From Halichondria panicea (taxonomy: Eukaryota > Porifera > Demospongiae > Suberitida > Halichondriidae), in assembly GCF_963675165.1 (NCBI RefSeq), contig NC_087383.1, positions 2,510,979 to 2,574,978 of the forward strand: 64,000 nucleotides of DNA, given 5' to 3'. The translations under genes were made by a program, and so were the position numbers. The notes beneath the pieces are model-generated. The model was not told where the DNA came from. It did no database searches and saw only the letters and a program-made list of their open reading frames with translations. Positions 47,621 through 59,177 of this stretch are shown here, piece after piece (positions within the stretch are counted from its first letter, which is position 1; each line of letters begins with the position of its first letter).

Positions 47621-47985
47621 TACACCATTTTCTGTTCCGGAGGTACGGGGATGGTCGATAAATTTCCCTAGCTATACATGACATGTCGACATTGTACTGT
47701 ACAGGTACATCTCTGAAATAGTCGTCTAACCCGTTTCTCTCTCTTTTGCAGGCTCTGACACAGTCTCAGAGCGAGGTACTCTCCAATATTGTCCAGATGG
47801 TCAGGGGAGGTTTGAACAAAGAAGAGCAGCTTGTCTATATTAGCAGACACAGGTACGTGTGGGTGTTTGAGGGTACTCTGGGAAGAGCCCATCAACCAGC
47901 CGTTTGTAGCAAGGTTTGGGGCAGCAGAAGCACGTCGCCATAGCTAGATCTAGTTCTGTGTCTTGATTGATTGTAGACCTAGCAT

Positions 47986-48645
47986 TTATTTGTAAAACGT
48001 AGAGCAGAGGTTTTTATGTAATATGTTGGCAACCCTGCGCTTTCTTCTGGGTTTCTCACCCGTATCGTTTGAGGTACCCCCGAACGAGTCGGGTAAGAAC
48101 TCAGCTAGTTCGATAAATTCCCCTTTTTCCGATTTTTTAGATAGTTTGTCGGGAATGGGGATGGCATTCTGGCCTACATTGACCGTATATGGAATAATGC
48201 TTGGTATCGTCGGTAATGTGGGGAGGCTCATGCGGATTTGAGTACGGGGGGCACTAGTGGATACGAGGGGAACATGTGCTAGTGAGGTACTTGACATACC
48301 TGCCGTTCCGGTGCTGACAACAGGGCCTGAGGTGGGACTCCGTGGGGTACCCGAGCCGGAAGCAGAGATGGTTGGGATCGAGGGTGGGACTGATGGTGAG
48401 ACTGATGAGGGGCCGGCTGTGGGGCTGTGTTGTTGGACTGCTGCCTGAATCCGCTGGTCCATTGCGGTGATGATCGTTGGTAACACCGCGCCGAGGGCTG
48501 CCTGGACAGAATTGGCAATCATGGTGTTGAGAGTTGTCGGAGTTGTCGTCGGGTTGGTGGAACTGATCGGCGGTGTTCCAGTTGAGGATGTGCTCGAGGA
48601 GGTAGTGGTCATCTTCTTATAGAGAATTACAGGATAGATCAGCAA
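47986..48645 (-). CDS. S/T/P-rich ORF with retroelement-like motif, copy 3 (intact)
   Basis: 219 codons, colinear with 18055-18714, with few replacements (for example HHPTAVPS to HSPTAGPS, KSENEEF to KSEKGEF). Its stop again overlaps AATAAA, 45 bp before the EFR3-like ATG. Two of three copies stay open with mostly single-residue changes, despite the neighbouring EFR3-like genes being broken. Confidence 0.45.
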   Translation of the reverse strand: MLIYPVILYKKMTTTSSSTSSTGTPPISSTNPTTTPTTLNTMIANSVQAALGAVLPTIITAMDQRIQAAVQQHSPTAGPSSVSPSVPPSIPTISASGSGTPRSPTSGPVVSTGTAGMSSTSLAHVPLVSTSAPRTQIRMSLPTLPTIPSIIPYTVNVGQNAIPIPDKLSKKSEKGEFIELAEFLPDSFGGTSNDTGEKPRRKRRVANILHKNLCSTFYK

Positions 48646-48811
48646 GGGAAATCTTGAGAATTATAGGGAAGAGAAGTTTTCTAATTTGTTTGTTCTTTCA
48701 CTGACTGCCTGACCACGTGTTCCTTGCGCATGCCAGTACCTAGTCTCATGAATCATCCGCCGTTCTTTTGGAGGTTTTGTCTCAAATGTCTTTGGTGGGT
48801 GTGGTATTAAA

Positions 48812-48868
48812 TGCAAAAGTGGGTGTATCTCAGTCTTAGATATCTGAGATACACCCACTTTTTTTGCA
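48812..48868. repeat. Perfect hairpin upstream of NLR4
   Basis: Identical to 33951-34007 in sequence and in distance (76 bp) to the NLR ATG. Confidence 0.85.
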
Positions 48869-48943
48869 AGTCATGCAAAAACAACAACACACCCAATATA
48901 TTTCAGAGAGAGCTAGCTGCAAGACACAGATTTATTTGCTGGA

Positions 48944-51894
48944 ATGGCCACTAAAGAGCAGAACCAAGGTATAAAGACTGTCATGTTTCCTATAAAGGAT
49001 AAACCCAATGATTGCTAAAGCATAAAACCCTCATTGGTGATTGCTAACCTTGTGTGCTTGCTATCTATTTCAGAGCTCACAATTGACGATCTGAAGACAG
49101 AAATGAAACTGACTGATGAGCAGCTCAATACAGCAATAAAGGAACCAGATCTACCCGAGTTAGCAGCATGTTTCGACAATGTTCACAAAGGCTATCTTGA
49201 AAAATTGGAGCTCTCACCTGGAGAGCAAACTGACGTGAGGACTAGAGCATATGTAGATGGCACTCTGGCAGGAATGTTGCTGGCTTTGAAATTCTGGATT
49301 CTGACCAACGGACAAGACGCCACTTTCCAAGCTCTGCTACTCATCATACTCTCCCTGCTCAAAGAAGACGTTGCTGTTCGAGTGTGCAAGTACTTGTCTG
49401 ACAAATGTGAGTCTGTCATGTGAGAGTGCATGTGGTCATTGTGGTACCATACGTTGTGGGAGTGATTGCAACCAAATAAGGGACTTTCAACTTAATTGCT
49501 ATTGTTACACATACAATTCTCTATTAACTATCACCAGGAATGGTACTCACCTATTGTTTTGTTTCCCCAGACTCCACCACCTCGTGTCCCCCCTCCCGAG
49601 AGAGGGTCCTGCTGAACCACAAGCTGTCCTCGTACAGGGACTACCTACAAAGTCGCTACAGAGCACGAGTATCCACATCAGCCATACAATGGCCTCCTGT
49701 TCCAACAAACAAAGTCTTCAAACTGGCAATGATTCAGAAGGAGAAAATACAGAGAGGAAGAATCGACGATGAATTTGTTAGGCTATCAATCACAGGAAAA
49801 ATCGACGATATTTTACTTCAAAAAACTCCGGTTAACTTGACTAACATTTTCTCTGAGATTGGAAATAGACGAAACTTTGTGTTGATTGAAGGAGCTCCCG
49901 GCTCTGGCAAGAGCACCCTTGCTCTACACATCTGTCAGGAGTGGGCAGAGGGAAAACTGTTCCAAGAGTTCGATATTGCAATCCTCGTGAGACTGAGAGA
50001 TCCACTTGTTAGAGAAGCCAAGAAAATAGAAGACCTTCTCCCTTGTAGGAAATCAACACACGCAAGCCAGATTGGAGATGAAATTTTAGAAACTGATGGC
50101 AAAGGTGTACTGTGGGTGCTGGACGGGTGGGACGAGCTTCCTTCTGACCTCCATGGAGACTCGATCATCACCAAACTAGTTGAACCAGGCTTTGCACAAG
50201 AAAGTCCGCTACATAAATCCGCCGTCATTGTAACATCTCGCCCGTCGTCTTCAGCTAAGCTCCACCCACGTGTATCGTCCAGGGTGGAAGTGTTGGGGTT
50301 CACTCCACATCAACTAGAACAGTATTTTACCGAGTGTCTGAATGGTGACTCACAAGCTGTGCAGACTCTACTGGAGAGAATTCGAGAGAACCCTGTGGTA
50401 GAAGGTAGCTGCTACCTCCCCCTCAATGCTTCCATTGTCGTTAATTGCTTTCTTTCTGATAACCACTCACTCCCCACATCCAACCACGGGATATTCATAT
50501 CAGTTGTCCAAAGCTCTCTCAAGAGATACCTCCAGGATAGGTTGGGGAAGACCACTCCAGTGGGAGACATCACATCCCCAGACTCACTGCCCTCGGAAAT
50601 CAGAACAGAGACCGTACAAATGTGTCAACTTGCATATCATGGGATCGAAAAAAACAAAGCAACATTTACTGACAATGATTTGGCCGCTCTTCGCATTACG
50701 AAGGAAATTTCATACGTTGGACTATTACAAACTGTTCCCAGTATCATTAGCAATGGTCATCTGGTTTACTACTGTTTTCTCCACCTGTCTATTCAAGAGC
50801 TACTAGCAGCAATCCACATCTCTCTCATGTCTCCCAAGCAACAAATTTCTGTATTCCAGAAGCTGTTTGGTAGTCCTCGATTCAGTGCAGTCTTCCAGTT
50901 TTATGCTGGTATCACCAAACTGAGTACTAGTAGACCAATCCTCAGTTTGCTACCTCGATTCTTGTGTCCAGTTCCAGCCACTGTTTTTGATCTGGTCAGA
51001 AAGGTTGTCAAAAAGGAGAAAGAGAAAGAGTATGGTGAGCCGAAGCCCCTTTTGTTGTCCCTCATCAATTGTTTGTACGAAGCTGAAGACTCGTCACTGT
51101 GTGTGTTTGTGGCTAATCTTCTTAATCACAATCTAAATCTTGATAGCACTACAATGAATCCTATCGACTGCCTCTCTGTTGGATATTTCGTATCAGCTTG
51201 TTCCAACACCAGTAATGGATTCACACTGCACCTCAACAATTGCTCTATTAGTGAACAAGGCTGCAAATTTCTTGCCCGAGGACTCTCCAAGTGTCCCAAC
51301 TCTAATAATGATATTCCTACAGCAGGGATACACATCGCTAAGATTATCGAGAACACTAGTTCAATATCTGAATTGGATTTGTCTAATAATGCCATTGGTA
51401 ACAGTGGGCTTAGCACACTCTGTGAGGTCTTGTCAACTAACACATCATTAAAGATCCTGGACCTGTGCAGGTGCTCACTAACAATATCAGACGACAATGG
51501 AGCTGCCCTCTATCAACTTCTAAATACAAACAATTCCCTCGAACATCTTAATTTGTCTGGTAACACAGTGACTAGCTGTCGTCACATTGCTGCTGGACTT
51601 GCAGTCAATAAGACTCTGAGAACATTGTCCTTGGGTTCCTGTAAACTGACTGATCAGAGTATCGAGGAGCTATCAACTGGACTGATCAACAATATTGAAG
51701 GACTGTACATTGGGGGTAATGACTCAATAACAGAAGATGGAATGAAGCCGCTTGCCAGACATCTAACCACCCACTGCTCTGAACTGACACTATTGGTGAT
51801 ACCCGGCCGCCTAAGATCCTGTATCGAGACAGTATTCAGGGACGCTAACAAAGAGAGGAAGAGAAATGGACTACCTGAGATTTATGTGGGGTAA
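48944..51894 (+). CDS. NLR4: DEATH-NACHT-LRR receptor, intact and mosaic
   Basis: Join 48944-48968, 49074-49406, 49571-51894: 893 codons. It is offset from NLR3 by a constant 14861 bp from exon 1 to about 51140, with no indel and only one amino-acid change (ISNGHL for ISDGHL). From 'aatctt' at about 51141 it follows NLR2 instead (DSTTMNPI, FVSACSNTSNGFTL) through the stop and about 50 bp beyond, then returns to NLR3-like flank near 51960. Walker A and B as in NLR3. The LRR exposed positions are its own (LDLCRCSLT, LSLGSCKLTD, LYIGGND). Tail ends GLPEIYVG. Likely a cytoplasmic immune sensor. Confidence 0.93.
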
Positions 51895-52540
51895 TTGTTG
51901 TTTACCCGAGATTAATTATGTTTATTAATTGATTGATTATTAATTGTGTATTCATTAGATTATTAATTTATAATTAATTGATTATTATTAATAATTAATG
52001 TTTAGTTATAATTATATTATGATTATTGTTGTTATTAATTAATTAATAAATGTTAATTAATTTGTTGTGTTATGCATCTAATCTCTATCATTGGTCAATA
52101 TAATTATAGCACATGTACAGATGGTGACGAGTGAATTCAATGCTTCCTACTGACACGGAGAGCATGTCATGCACTAGCTGTATGTATGTAACTGAATACA
52201 CTATTGTAATAATGCTATAATCTCCACCTAGCTAGCCTCCTTCACAGGCTTTCAAGAGAAGTGCGGCATGGGCCGGGATCGAGGCTAATCTCGACATGAT
52301 CTACTTTTGACAACAATTATATTACTAGGACAATTTACAAAACAGTTAGTGCACAGAAGACTAGAAATATGTCGGCACATTACATAACAATTACCTAAAA
52401 ACAAATCAGTTGGAATTGGTCAATATAGCACAGTAATAATGATGGTTTAAATTCAATGCTCCCTACAGTGTCACAGAGAGCACATGCACTGTACGTATAA
52501 AACTGTTAATGAATGTAGTGGAAATCCAATTTAACGCTCT
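51895..52540. other. AT-rich NLR4 3' flank
   Basis: Non-coding. First about 50 bp match the NLR2 flank, the rest the NLR3 flank, including the 55-bp TAGCCTC miniature at 52227-52281 and TTAATTAATAAATG near 52035. Confidence 0.6.
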
Positions 52541-53786
52541 GTCGATTTTTGTTTATAGGAAGATGAGCAGATTAACGTTCACTTTGGCCCTTCCAAACAT
52601 CTTCATGATTGCTAGGCCCTCGTATTGCAGCTGAAGGAGGTCCTGTGTGGGGAGAAGAGAGGGCAGTGAAACACTTCAACTAGTATAAGACAAAGAATGC
52701 ATGTATTTGTAAGACAAATGAATACATGTACTTACATACACCGTACAAGCATACCAACACTATACCTGACACAAGGCAGTAAACTTCTTGAACACTTTAC
52801 GTACCTACTAAATTACACCACACCACTTTTTGTAGCTGGGTAGGTAATGGTCGTAAATATTGTGACTGAAAATGTGCATGCTGTTTTGGTGAGGAAAAGT
52901 GATGACCTTTTCTGAGGTAAAAAATTCACCACTGTACAAAAGTTCCAATAGTAGAAAAGCAGCTGACCTTTAATTGCAAGTTGGCCTGACCACTTTAAAG
53001 TTGCTTGCTACGCCCCTGCATGAAGATTGGGGCATAAAAATAAGTTAATAGCCTCACACTGGAGGAATTGTTAAAGTCTAGATTAGTAGTATAGTCTGAG
53101 CTTCAGTCAAACAGTGGACAAAGTACGTACCAGAGCAATTAATGGCACATGTGATGATTATCATGTTGTTTAATAGAAGTATGCTAGTATAACGGCTACT
53201 CAAGTATACGGAGACTCACAGAGTGGGTGGAGCATATCTCCATGGACGCTGATGTATGGATGATTGGCTTGGTCACGTTAGAGTACGCGTCGATACCCAG
53301 CTATCTGTCCGGGGGGTCCACAGTCGATGCTCGCTGGAAGAACCCTCTGTGGGGGGTACAGTGAGAGTCATAATTATTATTATGATTCAGTTCCGGGAAT
53401 AAATGTCATAGAAAGTCACTAATTGACTCACATTTTTCCAGTCGAGGTAAATGGAACACAGCTATAGGTTACGTCTCTGTGGGACATGTGAAATTGTGTA
53501 TCAGGTTTTAAGCAACTAATAAGGATTATCATCTATTAATCTTGTTGAGCGCACAGTCCATTCTACCCCCCGCCCACACACACCTGGTCAGTAGACAGCT
53601 GATTGCCTATCCACAACATCGAAGGATTTTATCGCGGCTATGTACTTCATTGTACAGCTGCAAGGGGAGTGACGTGTGATACAGTGTGATTCAATGAAAG
53701 TCAGTACAACACAGTTAGTGTATGTTTACCAAAGAGGTACATGAGATTGTTCTGACAAATCATTCTTGTACTCTCTAATACACTAA
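52541..53786 (-). pseudogene. Unassigned gene 3' exons, copy D1 (truncated duplicate)
   Basis: Alpha (upstream end 52642) and gamma (53213-53345) are readable, beta is missing (deletion near 52806), and the block 53570-53650 is kept. This is an extra copy of the 3' end: a second, better one follows at 56290-58000. Confidence 0.5.
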
Positions 53787-53966
53787 CAGGGTTTCATCTA
53801 GGATAACAAGTTGGGGGGGGGGGAGATTTGGGAGTGCGTAAGCGCAAGTGTTTGGCTATGCCCACTTAAAAAAAGTTGATTTAATACTAATGTGATGATG
53901 TCATTATTCTACAAGATTTGGGGGGGGGGGGAAGAACCACCCCCCCTACTAGATGAAACCCTGACT
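53787..53966. mobile_element. Short element with CAGGGTTTCATCTAG ends
   Basis: CAGGGTTTCATCTAGGATAA at 53787 on and ACTAGATGAAACCCTG at about 53950-53965 are inverted, around G runs. The long paralogue blocks at 8157 and 23058 keep only the left end, so this is an internally deleted copy. Confidence 0.55.
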
Positions 53967-54146
53967 AACTGATACAGTACCAAAGATGCAACCTTTTACA
54001 TGGCAAAATTAAAAACGGCCATTGTCAAAGTAATGTAGACGCAATCGGCATCATGTATAAATTGTGTATTTGGCCTAAGCCATATTCAGTACATACTATA
54101 TAGCAGGTCATTTTCGTAGGTTATAACATTCAAAACAAACAACGTC

Positions 54147-54330
54147 TACACACAGTAAGTGCAGTAGTAGTAGATCTAAGAGGTAGTCTAATGCTCAAGA
54201 ATGATGGAACATCTTATATACATATAGTAGTCATCTGCAGAATGGAGATGTTTCACCATCTTTGAGCATTAGTTTACCTCTTAGATCTACTACTACTGCA
54301 CTGCACTATACTGCACTTACTGTGTATATA
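54147..54330. repeat. Foldback of about 180 bp
   Basis: CACAGTAAGTGCAGTAGTAG...TAGATCTAAGAGGTA...ATGCTCAAGA (about 54150-54202) is complementary, with one small insertion, to 54261-54325. Absent from paralogous units; MITE-like. Confidence 0.7.
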
Positions 54331-54483
54331 GCTAGTAGGTATCTTCAAGACCAGCTAGCTCACTGATAGTTGACAAACACTCTCTGGGACAAAAACCATT
54401 GTGTAGCTCTTACTTCAATATTTTACAAACTTCCTTTATTTAGAATAATAGCGCATGCATTGCAGAATGCAGAGGCTGCAAAA

Positions 54484-56012
54484 TATGGTGGGCCGTTTGT
54501 TTCAAAATTCAAATGTTACATTTTCATTCAAATCACAATACATTCATTCAAGATGTGCAATTTTCATTCAAGAGCATTCAAGATTATTCATTCAAGATTC
54601 AAGATTTTGATGGATGCATAAACATGCATAACTTCAGATGACTTTAGCCACACTTTGTGGTTTTATTGCATGGTGTAGTTGTTTTAATTAACAGGAAATG
54701 GGGTTCACAATAATCAACTCCCTCCCTCAGTAGTGGTAAGGTGATTCCCAAACCAGAAACATGACATTGATTGACGAAAATTAACAAGAGGTCAGGGGTT
54801 CGTTGCTGACCTTCGAGTTTTGAGCATTAAGCAAAGGACATCTTATAAATGTTGTGTTTTAATGACTGTATATGCATGCATGGCATGCATATCTTGAATA
54901 ATTATTGTCGACTTGAATGCATTAAAATCTTGAATGACAGTTGCATGGTCTTGAATGGTCAGTGGATCTTTGGATCAATTTAAATTTATTTTGGGCAGAA
55001 TTTCAAATCGATAGAAATTTATGTATTTTTTGATTTTGAATATTTTGAAACTGCAAGAGTACATGCAAATGAGTGCATTCTATTTTCAATTCTTGAGGAA
55101 GAACTGGTTCTGAGTTTCGTGCAGAAAAAAGCAGTTTCATATTTTGCACCCACAGGGGTTAGCTTATAATGACCTTTGTACTCTAAGAAGCTGTGCACTT
55201 TATAGTCTGTTATAAAATCAGTATTATGTGCACCTAGCTTGTATGCGTACAGGTTATGTTAACAGTTGTATCCCACCCTGATTGACAATGACAATTACAC
55301 CCCTGTCTGTATAGGTGTTCCAAGTACCATGGCCAATAGATGAGTGTTCCCAGCATACAGACGGTACTATACATATAATCATACAGTTGTTCGATTGCAC
55401 ACACACACACACAATAATATCATAATTTAATTGATCCTTCAACATTAAAATGTTTAATAATAATTAATTATTAATTATGTACAGTTAAGGTATAGCCAGC
55501 GATCCGATTACGGCAGATGTTTTTACTCGGAAGTACATTATTATATTATACATAGCAGAGTCGTGCAGTTGGCTAGCCTCGAGGAAGTGATTGGGATATC
55601 AAGGCTAGCAGTTGGCAAGGTTATATTCTGGCTATATTTAGCATTGCATTGGAGCATGGCTTCTCAAGAGTACAAAGGTCATTTTAAGCAAACCCTGTGG
55701 ATGCTATAAGCGCTAGTGATGGTCAAAAATTGAAAATGCTTTTTCTGCACGAAACTCAGGACCAATTCTTCCTCAAGAAATTAAAAGTAGAATGCACTCA
55801 TTTGCATGTACTCTTGCAGTTTCAAAATATTCAAAATCAAAAAATATATAAATTTCTATCGATTTGAAATTCTGCCCAAAACAAATTTAAATTGATCCAA
55901 AGATCCACTGACCTTGAATGAATACTGTATATGCATCTTGAATGAATGTATTGTAATCTGAATGAAAATATAACATTAATTTTGAATTTTGAAACAAACG
56001 GCCCACCATACA
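54484..56012. mobile_element. 1.5-kb foldback element with long arms
   Basis: TATGGTGGGCCGTTTGTTTC at 54484 is the complement of 55993-56012. Pairing continues through ATTCATTCAAGAT / ATCTTGAATGAAT, then AGTGGATCTTTGGATCAATT to GAGTTTCGTGCAGAAAAA (54961-55131 against 55738-55911) and up to GACCTTTGTACTCT (about 55170 against 55670). About 330 bp of the left arm (54600-54950) has no partner. The middle (55200-55660) is unpaired and AT-rich, with no transposase. It lies in the NLR4 3' region only. Confidence 0.82.
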
Positions 56013-56289
56013 CCATAGCAAAAACACATTGATTTTACAATGTAAAAGGGTGGGCCAGCTCAGCACAATTCAAATAGCAATCAAAATTCCAGGCTCTTAA
56101 ACGAATAGGACTATTATATCATTCAATGACAATTTAGAGAAAAGTAGCGAAGTACATAGTATGTTAGAACATTAGGTCGTTAATTAATCAATTGCAACGT
56201 GTCAATAGTACATGCAGATGATATAAATAATTGAAGAATGCTCACATGCAATTGTCAATGAATACATGCAATTTGCTAATGAAATCCAA
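56013..56289. other. Spacer before second 3' exon set
   Basis: 56100-56289 resembles the NLR1 3' flank at 6640-6830 (acattaggtcgttaat, gatgatataaataatt). No gene seen. Confidence 0.45.
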
Positions 56290-57966
56290 TTTAACACTCT
56301 GAGGATTTTAAAAGTTCATGAGGAAGATGAGCAGATTAACGTTCACTTTGGCCCTTCCAAACATCTTCATGATTGCCAGGCCCTCGTATTGCAGCTGAAG
56401 GAGGTCCTGTGTGGGGAGAAGAGAGGGCAGTGAAACACTTCAACTGGTATATAGGACAAAGAATGCATGTATTTGTAAGACAAATGAATACATGTACTTA
56501 CATACACCGTACAAGCATACCAACACTATACCTGACACAAGGCAGTAAACTTCTTGAACACTTTACGTACCTACCAAATTAATTCTACCTGTACACACAC
56601 CCTCACCTGGAGGACCAGCTCCACCTTCTCTATCTGCCTGACGTGATCTCAAACACAATACTTCCGAATCTGAACCTGGGCGAGTAAGAAATAATGTTCA
56701 CATAATTATAGCATAACGTTGCACATAAGATCAAGGTCGTAGCAAGCGGTCAGGCTGGTCAGGTTTTGGCCTAACCACTTTAGCAGCTGAGTAGGTAATG
56801 GTCGTAAATATTGTAAGTGATAATGCGCATGCTGTTTTGGTGAGGAAAAGTGATGACCTTTTTCTTAGGTAAAAAATTCACCACTGTATGCAAAAGTTCC
56901 AATAGTAGAAAAGCAGCTGACCTTTAATCAAGTTGGCCTGACCACTTTAAAGTTGCTTGCTACGCCCCTGCATGAAGATTGGGGCATAAAAATAAGTTAA
57001 TAGCCTCACACTGGAGGAATTGTTAAAGTCTAGATTAGTAGTAGAGTCTGAGCTTCAGTCAAACAGTGGACAAAGTACGTACCAGAGCAATTAATGGCAC
57101 ATGTGATGATGATCATGTTGTTTAATAGAAGTATGCTAGTATAACGGCTACTCAAGTATACGGAGACTCACAGAGTGGGTGGAGCTGATCTCCATGGACA
57201 CTGATGTATGGATGATTGGCCTGGTCACGTCAGAGTACTCGTCGATACCCAGCCTTCTGTCCAGGGGGTCCACTGTCGATGCTCGCAAGAACTCTCTGTG
57301 GGGGGTACAATGAGTGTATGTATATTCATACCCTCTGCATGGCAACGAAAATAGCTAAATTGATGTGCAAATTAGATCATACGATACTTTAGTAGAAGGT
57401 AGAAACACCCATGGCATCATCACATGACCATCATTCGTACATACACACTTTCAACTATTTGACTACAAATTCAGTTTTGGTTATCACATTTCTTATACCT
57501 AAACTTCTTGAAGGCGTCCGAGTGTACGGGTTCATTACTGACAGGGCAGCACTCTCAGCCTCAAACTGTGCAAAGGAACAGGAAAAACACGATAAACTCT
57601 TAAACCAACAGATATAACCAGACAATAATCATGGAAAGTTAATAATTTTCTGCTGATTTGGCGTTTTTTACCAACAAATAATTATCTAGTCCAGTACTAG
57701 TTTAATGTACATAGATGCAGTGCATAATGTAGGCCATAATCTGTACAGGTATACTGTACCACTTTTATCACCTGTTGTTTGTAGCACTCAAATATCTACC
57801 CCATCGGCACACTGCTCTGATCCAACTCCTCACAGCGATCCAGTGCCTTCTTGAGCTCTTCCTCCATCACAAGTCTCTCTTGCACAGCAGACTGGGTAAT
57901 AGATTGCATGGTGGTCATGTACACACACACAGGTATACAGATACAACCATCACAATATCGTGGTAG
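56290..57966 (-). pseudogene. Unassigned minus-strand gene, exons epsilon to alpha, copy D2
   Basis: The clearest set: epsilon about 57834-57911 (ERLVMEEELKKALDRCEEL), delta about 57513-57568 (FEAESAALSVMNPYTRT), gamma about 57165-57300 (LGIDEYSDVTRPIIHTSVSM), beta 56606-56684 (HVRQIEKVELVLQ), alpha with upstream end 56406 (DLLQLQYEGLAIMKMFGRAK then VNVNLLIFLMN). Each has AG and GT borders and, in this copy, no obvious stop. It could belong to a working gene that runs to the right through exon zeta at 62390 and EFR3-like exon 10 at 63436, but the 28-bp arrays and a MITE lie in between. No family recognised. Confidence 0.5.
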
Positions 57967-58687
57967 TGGTACAGTAGTTATATAATTGCAGGTACATGTA
58001 TTAATGAAAGCACCGCGGGTGCTGATGCCTCGTTGGAGGTGCAAAGCTACATAACATAAAGCTACACACATTATCATGATGAATATTTTTGCATTTTTGC
58101 TGCATGCAAACTCAAATTGCATGGTGGTCGATCATGTACACACACACACACACAGGTAATACAACCACCATGTGGTAGTGGTACAGCTGTTTGCTCACTG
58201 CATTACCACAAAACAACAAAATACCATACAATGTTGCTATGCAAACAACATGTGGTCCTAAGCAATGATGGCTTCTAGGACTTGTATGTTAAATGGGTAC
58301 TTTTTGAGGGTTACAAAAATGGCTAATCTGCGAGACCCTCAAAAATTACCCGCTATAAGGTGGCCATTAATATTATAGTAAATGCTCTCACGATCTACTC
58401 TTAGTGGTATAATTTTTATATGGAAACTAACATACAAATGAAAGCACCGCGGGTGCTGATGCCTCGGTGGAGATGCCAAAGCTACATAACATAAAGCTAC
58501 TAGAGTTTAATAGCTTTTATACACATGACATGATAAACAATTAATTTTGCTGCATGCAAACTCAAGGAGTGGGTGGGTAATGATCGACCATGATTGTTGT
58601 TAAAAACGATCGATGCCAAAAGTTCAAGTCTAAAATTAATGGCTGCATTAGCAGAGCCTTGCAGCTCTCTTCTCACTCTTGCAGCTA
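57967..58687. other. Spacer with internally repeated 'gatgcctcg' segment
   Basis: 58010-58060 and 58440-58500 carry the same sequence (GCACCGCGGGTGCTGATGCC, then gcaaagctacataac); a copy is at 39343-39400. (CA) runs at 58138-58154. No gene. Confidence 0.45.
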
Positions 58688-59021
58688 CCAATAGCTAGCG
58701 TTCTAGTGCAGAGCTAACTACTAAGTAGAGTAGCAACACTCAGTAAACAAGTTTGGCTACGTGCTCTTCTGAAAAGGCTGCAATGGCATTCCAAGTAAGC
58801 AAAACTAGGCATAACTCGAGAACAAAGCATTATTTTGCAAATCCACGTATTAAAATCCAAGTAAACATGACTAGAAGCCTATAGAAACTCTTACTTGCAC
58901 TTGATTCATCCTTGAGCAGCTGTAGCAGTCTACACAGACAGACAGACACACACACACACACACACAGACACACAAACACACTACCGTATACCTCGCTTGC
59001 GCATGCGCACCGAGGCATAAT
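58688..59021. mobile_element. Interspersed repeat with internal (CA)n, copy 2
   Basis: Homologue of 24184-24540, with the microsatellite at 58933-58982 made of cacaga/caca units and the tail ACTACCGTATACCTCGCTTG...CGAGGCATAATTA. Confidence 0.62.
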
Positions 59022-59177
59022 TATGGTGAGGATCTGAAATGGAGAATGGGCTGGGACTAGCTTGCATATACCAGCAGATATGATATACATGTAGCTACTA
59101 ACCGTCCACTGAATGTATGGAAAGCAGTGTGAAGGCTGAAGAAATTGTTAGTATGAAGTACTGCAAAGGACATCAAA

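Larger units (their letters stand above)
42055..47941 (-). pseudogene. EFR3-like HEAT-repeat scaffold gene, copy C (broken)
   Basis: Exons: 1 47731-47941, 2 46971-47121, 3 46587-46711, 4 46265-46420, 5 45946-46070, 6 44655-44736, 7 43539-43674, 8 43037-43314, 9 42633-42844, 10 42055-42451. Exon 2 is intact only here (HVSVALQVTEKLLSACDS), exons 3, 4, 6 and 7 are open, and exon 5 has an in-frame 9-bp deletion. Lesions: 4-bp plus 1-bp insertions in exon 1, 2-bp deletion in exon 8, acceptor AG to AT before exon 9 (42845), 1-bp deletion in exon 9, TAG in exon 10, donor GT to AT after exon 10 (42054). Four transposons sit in its introns, making it about 1.9 kb longer than copy B. Not functional as it stands. 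Confidence 0.86.
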
